37,621 nt of DNA from Alphaproteobacteria bacterium (GCA_947481575.1 CANKGV010000023.1:1-37621); one strand, 5' to 3'. Counted from the first letter of the stretch, positions 15,155 to 23,611 are shown. The notes: generated from the letters alone by a model not told the origin. Program-made: numbers and translations.

Positions 15155-15855
15155 ACCGCGTCCTGGGAGCCGAAGCGCTGGGGACGGGGCTGCTGGCCGC
15201 CACAGTGATCGGCTCCGGGATCATGGGCGAGAATATGAGCGGCGGCATTCCTGGGATCGCGTTGCTCGGCAATACCCTTGCCACCGCCGCCGTGCTGTAC
15301 GTGCTGGTGACTCTGCTGCGGCCGGTGTCGGGCGCCCATCTGAATCCGGTCGTGACGGTGGTGATGGCGGCACGCGGAGCGACCCCGTGGGCCAGCGTGC
15401 CGGGATTGGTGATCGCGCAGACGCTAGGCGCCGCGGCGGGCGCGGCCACAGCGAATCTGATGTTTGGCCGGACGCTGTTTTCCGCGGCGACCACAGTGCG
15501 CGCCGGCGGTGGCCAATGGCTCGCCGAGGCGATCGCAACCTTTGTCTTGGTGCTGGCCATTGTGGGCGTCGCGCGCTCCCGGCCAGAGCGCCTTCCAGCA
15601 ACCGTCGCGCTGACGATCACTGCTGGGTACTGGTTCACTGCATCGACGTCGTTCGCCAATCCGGCAGTGACGATTGCGCGTTCGCTCTCCGACAGCTTCG
15701 CGGGCATCGATCCGGCGAACGTGCCCGCGTTCATCGTCGCGCAGGCGGCGGGTGCGGTGATTGCAGTGGTGGTGGACCGCGCCCTATTGGCACCGCAGCC
15801 CGGCGGCAAGATCGCTGGAGAGGGATCCCCGATCCCGCCGCCGGGTACTGGGTAG
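15151..15855 (+). CDS. aqpS: Aquaporin-family channel, likely arsenite exit (AqpS-like)
   Basis: The 234-residue protein is a MIP-family channel with two pore motifs: NPV (residues 65-67, GAHLNPVVT) in place of the first NPA, and NPA (170-172, FANPAVTIARSLSD) with Arg177. Six transmembrane helices fit the hydrophobicity. In Sinorhizobium meliloti an aquaglyceroporin (AqpS) replaces the ArsB pump in the ars operon and lets arsenite run out down its gradient. The arsR-arsC-channel order here and the absence of arsB or acr3 support the same role. It could also pass water or glycerol. Confidence 0.85.
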   Translation: MNRVLGAEALGTGLLAATVIGSGIMGENMSGGIPGIALLGNTLATAAVLYVLVTLLRPVSGAHLNPVVTVVMAARGATPWASVPGLVIAQTLGAAAGAATANLMFGRTLFSAATTVRAGGGQWLAEAIATFVLVLAIVGVARSRPERLPATVALTITAGYWFTASTSFANPAVTIARSLSDSFAGIDPANVPAFIVAQAAGAVIAVVVDRALLAPQPGGKIAGEGSPIPPPGTG

Positions 15856-15868
15856 CGCGAGAACTGTT

Positions 15869-15890
15869 GCTATATATCTATGGATATAGC
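15869..15890. promoter_or_regulatory. AT-rich dyad between aquaporin and znuA
   Basis: GCTATAT (15869-15875) and ATATAGC (15884-15890) form a perfect inverted repeat around ATCTATGG; ATATC-TATG-GATAT is a second register. The sequence resembles the arsR operator (ATAT, TCT, GGATATA in the same order, with two extra bases). It may be a second ArsR site or the end hairpin of the ars transcript; there is no T-run. Confidence 0.4.
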
Positions 15891-15914
15891 GCTGCGTCAA
15901 CATCCGCAGTTGTG

Positions 15915-15942
15915 TTGGCGGTGAATGTTACATTATAACGTT
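15915..15942 (+). promoter_or_regulatory. Zur-like box on the znuA promoter
   Basis: AATGTTA (15924-15930) and TAACGTT (15936-15942) form a dyad around CATTA, matching at six of seven positions. Its core GTTA-N5-TAAC fits the alphaproteobacterial Zur box (GTTATA, one base, TATAAC). A promoter TTGGCG (15915-15920), 15 bases, TATAAC (15936-15941) lies on it, so a bound zinc-loaded Zur would block the polymerase. The znuA ATG follows five bases later. Confidence 0.65.
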
Positions 15943-15946
15943 CAGG

Positions 15947-16852
15947 ATGAGATCTACCCGCGTTGCACTTCTAGCGCTCGCTTTGGCGTGCGCGACTGCG
16001 GCCCCGTCGCTGGCAGCACCCAACGTCGTGGTCAGCATCAAGCCAATTCATGCCCTGGTAGCCGATGTCATGGATGGGGTCGGGACCCCGACCCTGCTGC
16101 TGCCCAGTGCGAGTTCGCCGCACGTCTATACGCTGCGGCCATCGGACGCCCGCGCGCTGGAAGCGGCGGCCGTGGTGGTTTGGGTCGGTCCAGAACTGGA
16201 GACGTTCCTGGAGAAGCCGGTCGCGGCCATCGCGCGCCGCGCTCAGGTGGTGACGCTGGCGCGGGACGCCGGGCTGGCGCTGTTGCCGGCGCGCGAAGCG
16301 GGAGCGGATGGCCACGCTGCCGGCCTGGACGTAATGGACATGCACTTGTGGCTAGACCCGGAAAACGCGCGCCGCATCGTCGTCTACGTGGCAAAGATCT
16401 TGTCGCTGGCCGACCCGGCCAACGCCGTGCGCTACGCAGCCAACCGCGACCGCACATTTGCCCGTTTGGAGGCGTTGGACCGCGAAGTCGCTGCCCTTCT
16501 GGCTCCGGCCGCGGGCAAGCCGCTTTTCGCCCTGCACGATGGCTTTCAGTACCTCGAGACCCGCTACGGATTGAACGAGGCCGGCACCGTTACGGTGAGT
16601 TCGGACCGGGTGCCGGGAGCCAAGTTATTGTTGGCGGCACGGGAAGCCATCCGCACCGCCGGCATCGTGTGTGTGCTGGGAGAACCGCAGTTTTCTGCGG
16701 CTTTGGCCCAGACGGTGGTGGAAGGTACGGGCGCCGTTGTGGTCGTCGTGGACCCGATGGGAGCGGCCGCCCCCCAAGGGCCCGGCGCCTACGATGTCAT
16801 CCTGCGCACCATGGCGAAGGCGGTGCGGGAGTGCCTAATACCGGCCGTCTGA
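15947..16852 (+). CDS. znuA: Zinc ABC transporter substrate-binding protein ZnuA
   Basis: The 301-residue protein has a signal peptide (MRSTRVALLALALACATAAPSL begins it; cleavage about residue 24) and a cluster A-1 metal-binding fold. Likely zinc ligands are His59 (SPHVYTLRPSD), His133 (DMHLWLDPENA), His197 (ALHDGFQYLE) and Asp269, with His35 in IKPIHALV. The His-rich loop of many ZnuA proteins is short. It captures zinc in the periplasm. The permease (znuB) and ATPase (znuC) genes are not adjacent. The Zur-like box just upstream supports zinc over manganese. There is no ribosome-binding site, and the predicted transcription start falls at the ATG, so translation may be leaderless. Confidence 0.88.
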   Translation: MRSTRVALLALALACATAAPSLAAPNVVVSIKPIHALVADVMDGVGTPTLLLPSASSPHVYTLRPSDARALEAAAVVVWVGPELETFLEKPVAAIARRAQVVTLARDAGLALLPAREAGADGHAAGLDVMDMHLWLDPENARRIVVYVAKILSLADPANAVRYAANRDRTFARLEALDREVAALLAPAAGKPLFALHDGFQYLETRYGLNEAGTVTVSSDRVPGAKLLLAAREAIRTAGIVCVLGEPQFSAALAQTVVEGTGAVVVVVDPMGAAAPQGPGAYDVILRTMAKAVRECLIPAV

Positions 16853-16982
16853 ACGCCTACCCTGGAATGCAATCCGGCGCCCGCCCGGGCCGACAAAACG
16901 CAGCATTTGCCGGGACTTGGCTCGAATCGTAAACTCTGGCTCCTTTCGGCTCGCAGACCGCCGAGCCATCGGGGCGTACGAA

Positions 16983-18836
16983 ATGAGCACGAAGGAAGTT
17001 AATTGGGCGGTCTACCACCACAAGGGTGGCCGGTGGAGCCGCGTCAAGACATTCAATGCGGAACAGCGCGACGACGCCAAGGCGGCGGCCGAAGCGGCTG
17101 TTAGCGCCCAAGGCGTAAGCGGCGTCACTCTCGTCAAGGAAACCTACAACCAAGTTTCGAAGTCGACCGACGAGGTCGCCGTGTGGTCGAGCGCCAAGCC
17201 GGGCATTCCCGCTCTGGGTGTACGCAAGGCACCGCCGGGTGCCGACAAGCCAATGCCGACGCCCGCGGCCAGCCGCAGCCGGGATAACGACGACAGCCCG
17301 GCGCCAGCGCGCAGCGGAGGCGGGCGCAACGACGACTTTGACGAAGAACCGGTGCTGGTGATGAGGAACCAGCCGACCGGAACGCCGTTCCTCGTGGTGT
17401 TCAAGATTTCCGCTGCCGTCGCGCTGTCGGTGACGGTAGCGGGTGTAGCGAGCTGGGGGCTGGGTCAGGTGAACGGCTACGCGCTGTTCATCATGCTGAT
17501 GGGCGAGCGCAACATCCTGACCAAGGTGTTCGGGGTGCTGTTCTTCATGACGTTGCTCGTGGCCCTGCCCAACATGGTCTCGTGGAAGGAATTTTCGACC
17601 GCGTTCTCGGTCACCGGCGGCGGGCCCAAACGCCCGCAGAGCCGCCGCCAAGGCGGCAGCCGCGCCCAGGGCCGGGACGGCAGGCCCGGCGGCAAGGACG
17701 CACGCGGCAAGAACGCCGAGTCCAACACCAAAGGGAACGGCAAGAGCGGCAGCGACGGCAACGGGCGCCAGGACAGCGGCTCGCCCGAGCCGGAGAAACC
17801 ACCGGCAACGCCGGAGCCCACGTTTGGACCCGAGGTGGAAGACGGCAAGAAGTCCGTGATGACGTTCTTCTCGCGCTGCATCGACTTCCTGATGAAGACC
17901 AGTTCGACCTTCATGAAGGGCGGCAAGTTCAGCAGCTACAACCACTTCGGCTGCGACCTGTTCCTGGCCGGCGCCGCGGAGGCCTATGCGGAAAACCGCG
18001 GCATGGCCGACAAGAAGATCGACGTGATGGCGAGCGTCGTTGCCGCGACCGGCCGCCCGTGGGACCGCGCCAAACAGTTCGCCGAGAAGCACGACGGCTA
18101 CCTACTGGAGCCGCGCTACTTGGACATGTTCCGCTCGGGCCGCGATGCGATGCAGATCTTCCTCAAGGACGAGGACATGCGCACCAAGGCGGCGGCGGGC
18201 GAGCTGTCCAAGGACGACGAGGCGATGCTGGCGGGCGAAGGGGAATCCGACATCGGCATCTTCCTGGAACACGCGCTCGACAGTTGGAACGAGAAGAAGT
18301 CCGCGCCCGCCACGTCGGGCACCGTCACGGTGATGTTCACCGAGGTGTGCGGCGCGGCGCAGTTCGCGGCGACCAACGGCGACGACCAGTTGCGCCGCCT
18401 ATCCGGCTATCACGACAAGATCGTGCGCGAGGCGTTGGCGCGCCACGAAGGACGCGAGATCAAGCGCAACGGCGACGGCATCATGGCGGCCTTCACCCAG
18501 GCTTCGGCGGCGGTGGAAGCCGCAATCGAGATGCAGCGCGGCGCCGATCTGCACACGGTCAGCACGCCGGATCTGCCGTTGCACCTGCGCATCGGCATCA
18601 ACGCCGGCGAGCCGATCCAGGAGAACAACGACCTGTTTGGCACGCCGGTGCAGATGGCGGCACGCATTTGCGCGGCGGCCGCTACCGATCAGGTACTCGT
18701 GTCGAAGATCATCAAGGACTTGTGCCAAGGCAAAGGCACCAAGTTCGAGGATCGCGGCACCGCCGAGATGAAGGGCTTCGCCGAGCCCGTGCCGATCTTC
18801 GAAGCGGTGTGGAAAGACACCGGGATGCCGGAGTAG
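16983..18836 (+). CDS. Membrane-anchored class III nucleotidyl cyclase-like protein
   Basis: The 617-residue protein has a soluble N-terminus (about 1-130), two or three membrane segments (about 136-200), a basic Gly/Arg/Lys-rich linker (about 215-290), a helical middle part, and a class III cyclase domain (about 445-610). In that domain the first metal aspartate is replaced (MFTEVCG, Glu454). The second is present (NGDGI, Asp498), as is the substrate lysine (Lys494). The transition-state Asn is Gln557 in VQMAARI, and Arg561 is kept. It may be a weak cyclase or a nucleotide sensor. A different protein with the same fold (DUF2652) lies at 7905. ATG 16983 is the likely start; an upstream frame to 16917 lacks support. 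Confidence 0.75.
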   Translation: MSTKEVNWAVYHHKGGRWSRVKTFNAEQRDDAKAAAEAAVSAQGVSGVTLVKETYNQVSKSTDEVAVWSSAKPGIPALGVRKAPPGADKPMPTPAASRSRDNDDSPAPARSGGGRNDDFDEEPVLVMRNQPTGTPFLVVFKISAAVALSVTVAGVASWGLGQVNGYALFIMLMGERNILTKVFGVLFFMTLLVALPNMVSWKEFSTAFSVTGGGPKRPQSRRQGGSRAQGRDGRPGGKDARGKNAESNTKGNGKSGSDGNGRQDSGSPEPEKPPATPEPTFGPEVEDGKKSVMTFFSRCIDFLMKTSSTFMKGGKFSSYNHFGCDLFLAGAAEAYAENRGMADKKIDVMASVVAATGRPWDRAKQFAEKHDGYLLEPRYLDMFRSGRDAMQIFLKDEDMRTKAAAGELSKDDEAMLAGEGESDIGIFLEHALDSWNEKKSAPATSGTVTVMFTEVCGAAQFAATNGDDQLRRLSGYHDKIVREALARHEGREIKRNGDGIMAAFTQASAAVEAAIEMQRGADLHTVSTPDLPLHLRIGINAGEPIQENNDLFGTPVQMAARICAAAATDQVLVSKIIKDLCQGKGTKFEDRGTAEMKGFAEPVPIFEAVWKDTGMPE

Positions 18837-18852
18837 GCCCGGCGCAGCTGCG

Positions 18853-20292
18853 CTAGGGCTTCGCGATATCGGGGATGCGTTCGACGCGCACCACATTGGT
18901 GCCGCCGGACTTGCCGATCTGCACGCCTGCAATGATCACAACGTGCTTGCCCGGCTGGCCCAGGCGTTCCGCCGCGGCTTCGACCGCGATCTTGGCCATG
19001 TCGTTGAAATCGACCGGATCGGTGTCGCGCAGGACCACGTCGACGCCCCACGCGAGGGTGAGCCGGCGCGCAGTGGCGGCGCGCGTGGTGACGCCGAGAA
19101 TCGGCACGCTCGGGCGCCAGCGCGCCGCACGCAGCGCGGACGAGCCGGAATCCGTGTAGGCGACGATCGCCGCTGCGTTGAGGGTCTTGGCCGCTTCCGA
19201 AGCCGCGGCGCTAATCGCGTCGGCCGAGGTCGGCTCGGCGACCGTACGGCCCTCTTCCGCCGCCATGAATGCATGGTACAGCGGGTCCTGCTCCGTCTGC
19301 TCGATGATCCGCGACATCGTGCGCACCGCCGCCACCGGGTATTTGCCGCTCGCGGTTTCGGCCGACAGCATTACGGCGTCGGCGCCGTCGTACACCGCAG
19401 TAGCGACATCGGAGACTTCAGCGCGGGTCGGCGTCGGCGTCTCCATCATCGACTGCAGCATTTCGGTGGCGACCACCACCGGCTTGCCTGCCGAACGGGC
19501 CGCACGCACGAGGCGCTTTTGTTCGCCCGGCACCATTTCCAGCATCATTTCGACGCCGAGATCGCCGCGCGCGACCATGATGGCGTCCGACTCCGCCAAA
19601 ATCGCCGGCAGGTCTTTGATCGCTTCCGGCTTTTCGATCTTCGACATCAGCCCGGCGCGGCCCGCGATCATGTCGCGCACTTCGCGCACATCGACGCCAC
19701 GCTGCACGAAGCTGAGCGCGATCCAGTCGACGCCAAAGCCCAGCGCCGTGTCGAGGTCGGCGCGGTCCTTCTGCGTGAGCGGCTTGAGCGGCAACGCCAC
19801 GCCCGGAACGCTCAGGCCCTTCTGGCCGGACAGCTGGCCGCCGGTCACCACTACCGTGTGAATCTTGTCGTGGGACTTCGACTCCACCATCAGGCGGATC
19901 TTGCCGTCGTTCAGCAGAAGTTCGACGCCGGGATGAACGGCCGCGAAGATCTCGGGATGCGGGAGCGACACGCGCGCCACGTCACCCGGCGCAGGACTAG
20001 TATCCAGAACGAACCGCTCGCCCGCCACGAGGGGTACGCCTTCGCGGGTGGCAAAGCTGCCGACGCGGATTTTGGGGCCCTGCATGTCGGCCAGGATGCC
20101 GATCGGGCGGCCGGCTTCGGCCTCCACCGCGCGGATGATGTCGTACAGGCGCCGGTGGCCTTTGGCATCGCCGTGGCTGAAATTGAGGCGGAAGGTGGCA
20201 ACCCCAGCGTCGAACAGGTCCCGTACCTGTTCTTTGGTGGAACTGGCGGGGCCCAGGGTGGCAATGATTTTGGTGTTGTGTACGCGGTGCAT
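18853..20292 (-). CDS. pyk: Pyruvate kinase
   Basis: The 479-residue protein shows the family blocks in order: KIIATLGPAS, FRLNFSHGD, MQGPKIRVG, the catalytic lysine in MSKIEKPEAI, the metal/phosphate site MVARGDLGVEM and ETASGKYPVAAV, then a C-terminal allosteric domain. It converts phosphoenolpyruvate and ADP to pyruvate and ATP, the last step of glycolysis. It diverges from the DUF1244 gene and converges on the cyclase-like gene with 16 bases between stops. The end of the protein (VVRVERIPDIAKP) is short and ordinary. No regulator is adjacent. Confidence 0.96.
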   Translation of the reverse strand: MHRVHNTKIIATLGPASSTKEQVRDLFDAGVATFRLNFSHGDAKGHRRLYDIIRAVEAEAGRPIGILADMQGPKIRVGSFATREGVPLVAGERFVLDTSPAPGDVARVSLPHPEIFAAVHPGVELLLNDGKIRLMVESKSHDKIHTVVVTGGQLSGQKGLSVPGVALPLKPLTQKDRADLDTALGFGVDWIALSFVQRGVDVREVRDMIAGRAGLMSKIEKPEAIKDLPAILAESDAIMVARGDLGVEMMLEMVPGEQKRLVRAARSAGKPVVVATEMLQSMMETPTPTRAEVSDVATAVYDGADAVMLSAETASGKYPVAAVRTMSRIIEQTEQDPLYHAFMAAEEGRTVAEPTSADAISAAASEAAKTLNAAAIVAYTDSGSSALRAARWRPSVPILGVTTRAATARRLTLAWGVDVVLRDTDPVDFNDMAKIAVEAAAERLGQPGKHVVIIAGVQIGKSGGTNVVRVERIPDIAKP

Positions 20293-20313
20293 ATCTAGCG
20301 GGCCCGGGAAAAC

Positions 20314-20342
20314 ATGACGTTCGGCGCAGCGCGCCGTATGAT
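20314..20342 (+). promoter_or_regulatory. Candidate promoter of the DUF1244 gene
   Basis: ATGACG (20314-20319) and TATGAT (20337-20342) are separated by 17 bases, a good sigma-70-like pair. They lie in the 83-base divergent gap between pyk and the DUF1244 gene. Confidence 0.45.
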
Positions 20343-20375
20343 CCTGACAACCGAGCGCAATTGAGGGTTCAAGGT

Positions 20376-20699
20376 ATGGACGAACGCACCCGAGTCGACC
20401 TCGAGGCTGCGGCGTTTCGCCGCCTGCTCCAGCATTTCGACGAGCGTAAGGACGTACAAAACATCGACCTTATGAACCTCGCCGGGTTTTGCCGCAACTG
20501 CCTTGCGAAATGGTATCGCGCGGCTGGCGAGGAGCGGGGCCTGACGATCAGCTACGAGGCTGCCCGCGAAATCGTCTACGGCGAGCCGTACGCGACCTGG
20601 AAAGAGAAGTACCAGAACGAGGCCACGGCCGAGAGCCAGGCTAAGTTCGCCCAAGGCGAAGCGGCGAAAGCCGCCAAGAAGGCCGGGACCGCCGCGTAA
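20376..20699 (+). CDS. DUF1244 family protein
   Basis: The 107-residue protein matches the DUF1244 family: AFRRLLQHFDERKDVQNIDLM, NLAGFCRNCLAKWYRAA with a CxxC pair, and YEAAREIVYGEPYATWKEKYQ. Members are small helical proteins of proteobacteria with no established function. The C-terminal 25 residues are Ala/Lys-rich and specific to this copy. ATG 20376 is preferred over the in-frame TTG at 20361 because it starts at the family N-terminus. A GTGCCGA/TCGGCAC hairpin without T-run follows (20712-20731). Confidence 0.85.
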   Translation: MDERTRVDLEAAAFRRLLQHFDERKDVQNIDLMNLAGFCRNCLAKWYRAAGEERGLTISYEAAREIVYGEPYATWKEKYQNEATAESQAKFAQGEAAKAAKKAGTAA

Positions 20700-20711
20700 A
20701 ACAACGATAAG

Positions 20712-20731
20712 GTGCCGACCCTTTTCGGCAC
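20712..20731 (+). terminator. Weak hairpin after the DUF1244 gene
   Basis: GTGCCGA (20712-20718) pairs with TCGGCAC (20725-20731) around a six-base loop. No T-run follows, so it may only attenuate transcription into the epimerase gene. Confidence 0.35.
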
Positions 20732-20752
20732 TACCACCGGAGTCTCTGGTTC

Positions 20753-21733
20753 ATGACCGTCTTGGTTACCGGCGCGGCGGGCTTTATCGGCTTCCACGTC
20801 GCTACGGCGCTGTTGGCGCGCGGCGAAACCGTGGTCGGGCTCGACAACCTGAGCCCCTACTACGACGTCAATCTGAAGCACGCGCGGCTGGACCAGTTGA
20901 AGCGCCTGCCCCGGTTCTCATTCGTCCAAGTGGACATCGAGAACCACGACGCGGTGAAGGCGGCGCTGGCGCCTTTTGCACCGATCCAGCGCATCGTACA
21001 CTTGGCCGCCCAAGCCGGAGTGCGCTACTCGCTGGAAGCGCCGTTCACGTACGCGGAAAGCAACGTCGTCGGGCACCTCAGCATTCTGGAGCTCGCCCGC
21101 AGCACGCCAGGGTTCAAGAACCTGGCCTATGCCAGTTCCAGTTCGGTCTATGGCGGCAACACCAAGCTTCCGTTCTCGGTCGACGACCGCGTCGACCAGC
21201 CGGTGTCGCTGTACGCCGCCACCAAGCGCGCGTGCGAGTTGATGAGTGCCAGCTACGCGCACCTGTTCCGCCTGCCCCAAGTGGGACTGCGGTTCTTCAC
21301 GGTGTACGGACCGTGGGGCCGCCCGGACATGTCGCTGTTCCTGTTCACCAAGGCGATGCTGGCGGGGGAACCCATCCACATCTTCAACCGCGGCCAGATG
21401 GCGCGCGACTTCACGTTCATCGACGACATCGTGGCCGGCACGATCGCCGCGTTGGACCACCCGCCGGCGGACACCGGCACCGTACCGCCGCACCGGGTCT
21501 ACAACCTCGGCAACCACCACTCGGAGCCGTTGCTGCGGATGATCGAACTGCTCGAGCAGGCGACGGGCAAACAGGCCGTGCGCATTCTGGAGCCGATGCA
21601 GCCCGGCGACGTGGAGAAGACCTACGCCGACATCGACGCCGCCGTGCGCGATCTTGGCTATTCCCCGCATACGCGCCTGGAAGACGGCGTGCCGAAGTTC
21701 GTGCAGTGGTACCGCGCGTACCACAAGGTCTGA
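20753..21733 (+). CDS. NAD-dependent sugar-nucleotide epimerase (UDP-glucuronate 4-epimerase-like)
   Basis: The 326-residue protein is an extended short-chain dehydrogenase with the NAD motif GAAGFIG (residues 7-13) and the catalytic YxxxK (Tyr154, Lys158, SLYAATKRA) after SSSSVYG. LAAQAGVRYSLEAP and GRPDMSLFLFTKAML are typical of UDP-glucuronate 4-epimerases (LpsL/Cap1J group), which make UDP-galacturonate for capsule, LPS or other glycans. Neighbouring genes are not glycan genes, so its product may feed a pathway elsewhere. The length is normal and all active-site motifs are present. Other epimerase or dehydratase activities cannot be excluded. Confidence 0.85.
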   Translation: MTVLVTGAAGFIGFHVATALLARGETVVGLDNLSPYYDVNLKHARLDQLKRLPRFSFVQVDIENHDAVKAALAPFAPIQRIVHLAAQAGVRYSLEAPFTYAESNVVGHLSILELARSTPGFKNLAYASSSSVYGGNTKLPFSVDDRVDQPVSLYAATKRACELMSASYAHLFRLPQVGLRFFTVYGPWGRPDMSLFLFTKAMLAGEPIHIFNRGQMARDFTFIDDIVAGTIAALDHPPADTGTVPPHRVYNLGNHHSEPLLRMIELLEQATGKQAVRILEPMQPGDVEKTYADIDAAVRDLGYSPHTRLEDGVPKFVQWYRAYHKV

Positions 21734-21757
21734 AGCCCGCGGGCCCGGCGATGTTCG

Positions 21758-23101
21758 GTGCCTGAAGACAAAGAACGTGATTCGCTGACGGGGCGCCTGT
21801 CCCGCTACGCCCGCGTGGGCTCCCGGGTTGGCGGCATGGCCGCCCGGGTGGCGGGCGGGCGCCTGCTGGGCACCGGCAGCAAGGGCCTGCCCGCTGACTT
21901 GCGCCGGGCGCTGGGCGGCCTCAAGGGCCCGGTCATGAAGGTGGCGCAGATGCTGGCCACCATCCCTGAGGCCCTGCCCGCCGAATTCGCAGCCGAGCTA
22001 TCGGAACTGCAGGCCAACGCACCGCCCATGGGCTGGGCATTCGTGCAGCGGCGGATGGCAACCGAACTGGGGCCCGAGTGGCGCGCGCAGTTCGCAACAT
22101 TCGGCAAGGACGCGGCGGCGGCCGCATCGCTGGGCCAGGTGCACCGCGCCACCGGCCACGATGACCGCGAACTCGCCTGCAAGCTGCAGTACCCCGACAT
22201 GGCTTCCGCCGTGGAAGCCGACCTGAACCAACTACAGTTGGCGTTTGCTCTGTACCGCCGCTTCAACCCCGCCATCGATACCGCCAATATCGTTGTGGAA
22301 TTGGGCGCGCGCCTGCGCGAGGAGCTGGACTACCGCCTGGAGGCACGGCACATGGCCTTGTTCGCCGGCCTGCTGCGCGGCACCCGCGGCGTGCAGGTGC
22401 CCGAGGTGGTGCCGGAGCTTTCCACCGGGCGGCTGCTGACCATGAACTGGCTGCACGGGCAGCCGATGGCGGAGTTCGAAGACGCCGGCGAGGCGGTGCG
22501 CAGCACGTTGGCGGAACATTTGTTTCGCGCGTGGTACGGCCCGTTCTACAGCGCGGGGGCGATCCACGGCGATCCGCACCTCGGCAACTACACCGTGGGG
22601 GACGGCGATACCTTGAACCTGCTCGACTTCGGGTGCATTCGCACCTTCCGCCCGGAGTTCGCGCAAGGCGTGATCGACCTGTACACCGCGGTCGCGACCA
22701 AGGACCGTGACCTAAGCATGCACGCCTACCGCAGTTGGGGCTTCGAGCACCTGACGGCGCCAGTGGTCGAGGCACTGAACCTGTGGGCCGAGTTCTTGTA
22801 CGCCCCGATTCTGGACGACCGCGCGCGCCGCATCCAAGAAGTGGATGCCGCAGGGGTGTACGGCCAGGCCGTGGCGACCGAGGTGCACCGGCGCCTGCGC
22901 GCCGAAGGCGGGGTGCGGCCACCGCGGGAGTTCGTGTTCATGGACCGCGCGGCGGTGGGCTTGGGTGCCGTATTCCTGCGCCTGCGCGCCAAACTCAATT
23001 GGCATCGCCTGTTCCACGAACTGACGGATGGGCTGACGGTGGAAAGCCTGCGCGCGCGGCAAAAGCACGCGTTCACCCGCGCGGGGGTGCCGATTCCGTA
23101 A
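21758..23101 (+). CDS. ABC1/AarF (UbiB-like) family atypical kinase
   Basis: The 447-residue protein has the ABC1 family blocks: GPVMKVAQML (the KxGQ motif with Gly replaced by Ala), the Ala-rich loop AAAASLGQVHRA, the ATP-site lysine in ELACKLQYP, EELDYRLEA, HGDPHLGN and LLDFGCI. UbiB/COQ8 relatives use ATP to support ubiquinone synthesis. COQ9, another ubiquinone factor, is encoded about 4 kb downstream. There is no C-terminal transmembrane hairpin as in UbiB, so it is closer to the soluble COQ8-like group. The start is GTG 21758 without a clear ribosome-binding site, 24 bases after the epimerase stop. Confidence 0.85.
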   Translation: MPEDKERDSLTGRLSRYARVGSRVGGMAARVAGGRLLGTGSKGLPADLRRALGGLKGPVMKVAQMLATIPEALPAEFAAELSELQANAPPMGWAFVQRRMATELGPEWRAQFATFGKDAAAAASLGQVHRATGHDDRELACKLQYPDMASAVEADLNQLQLAFALYRRFNPAIDTANIVVELGARLREELDYRLEARHMALFAGLLRGTRGVQVPEVVPELSTGRLLTMNWLHGQPMAEFEDAGEAVRSTLAEHLFRAWYGPFYSAGAIHGDPHLGNYTVGDGDTLNLLDFGCIRTFRPEFAQGVIDLYTAVATKDRDLSMHAYRSWGFEHLTAPVVEALNLWAEFLYAPILDDRARRIQEVDAAGVYGQAVATEVHRRLRAEGGVRPPREFVFMDRAAVGLGAVFLRLRAKLNWHRLFHELTDGLTVESLRARQKHAFTRAGVPIP

Positions 23102-23115
23102 GCCGTAGACGGGAA

Positions 23116-23472
23116 CTACATCCCTGGCAGCGGCACCACTTCGACGATATCGGCCGTAGCGCCCGGCGTCTTGAAGTGGGGGCACTTGGCCAGGGCCTTG
23201 GCGATTTCCTTCTCGGACTTGCCCTGCAGGATCGAATACCCGTAGGTCCCGGTGCGGCGCGCCGCGGCGCCCAAAGTGCCGTCGGCATCGAGGCTGGCCC
23301 CGCCGGTGAGCGGCGCGCCGAGGTCGGCGATCGCCTTCGCGTTTTTCTTGGCCCAATTCATCCACGCGTCCATGCCGGCCTTGGCCTCCGCCGGCGTGGC
23401 CTTGGCCATTTGGGCATCGATCTTTGCCATCGCGGACTTCGGCGCGCGATAGAGCACCAGGAATTTCTTCAT
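23116..23472 (-). CDS. YCII-related domain protein
   Basis: The 118-residue protein begins MKKFLVLYRAP and ends in a ferredoxin-like strand (TADIVEVVPLPGM), with the family pattern of a short beta-alpha barrel and KSEKEIAKALAKCPHF. YCII-like proteins are small dimers, some with hydrolase or binding roles; none is proven here. ATG 23472 has GAGGAG eight bases upstream, while the frame extends far upstream without similarity. It converges on the ABC1 kinase gene with 14 bases between stops. Confidence 0.8.
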   Translation of the reverse strand: MKKFLVLYRAPKSAMAKIDAQMAKATPAEAKAGMDAWMNWAKKNAKAIADLGAPLTGGASLDADGTLGAAARRTGTYGYSILQGKSEKEIAKALAKCPHFKTPGATADIVEVVPLPGM

Positions 23473-23611
23473 CGGATAGCTCCTCGAGATTGCCGCGGAA
23501 TGCCGCGGTGAAATGTGGACGAAGTGTACCATCAGCCTACGTTGCGGACGACCGGGACCGGGGCCGAAATGGGCATTTCTTACCAAGGGGCTGTGACGGT
23601 TCCTTGAACCC

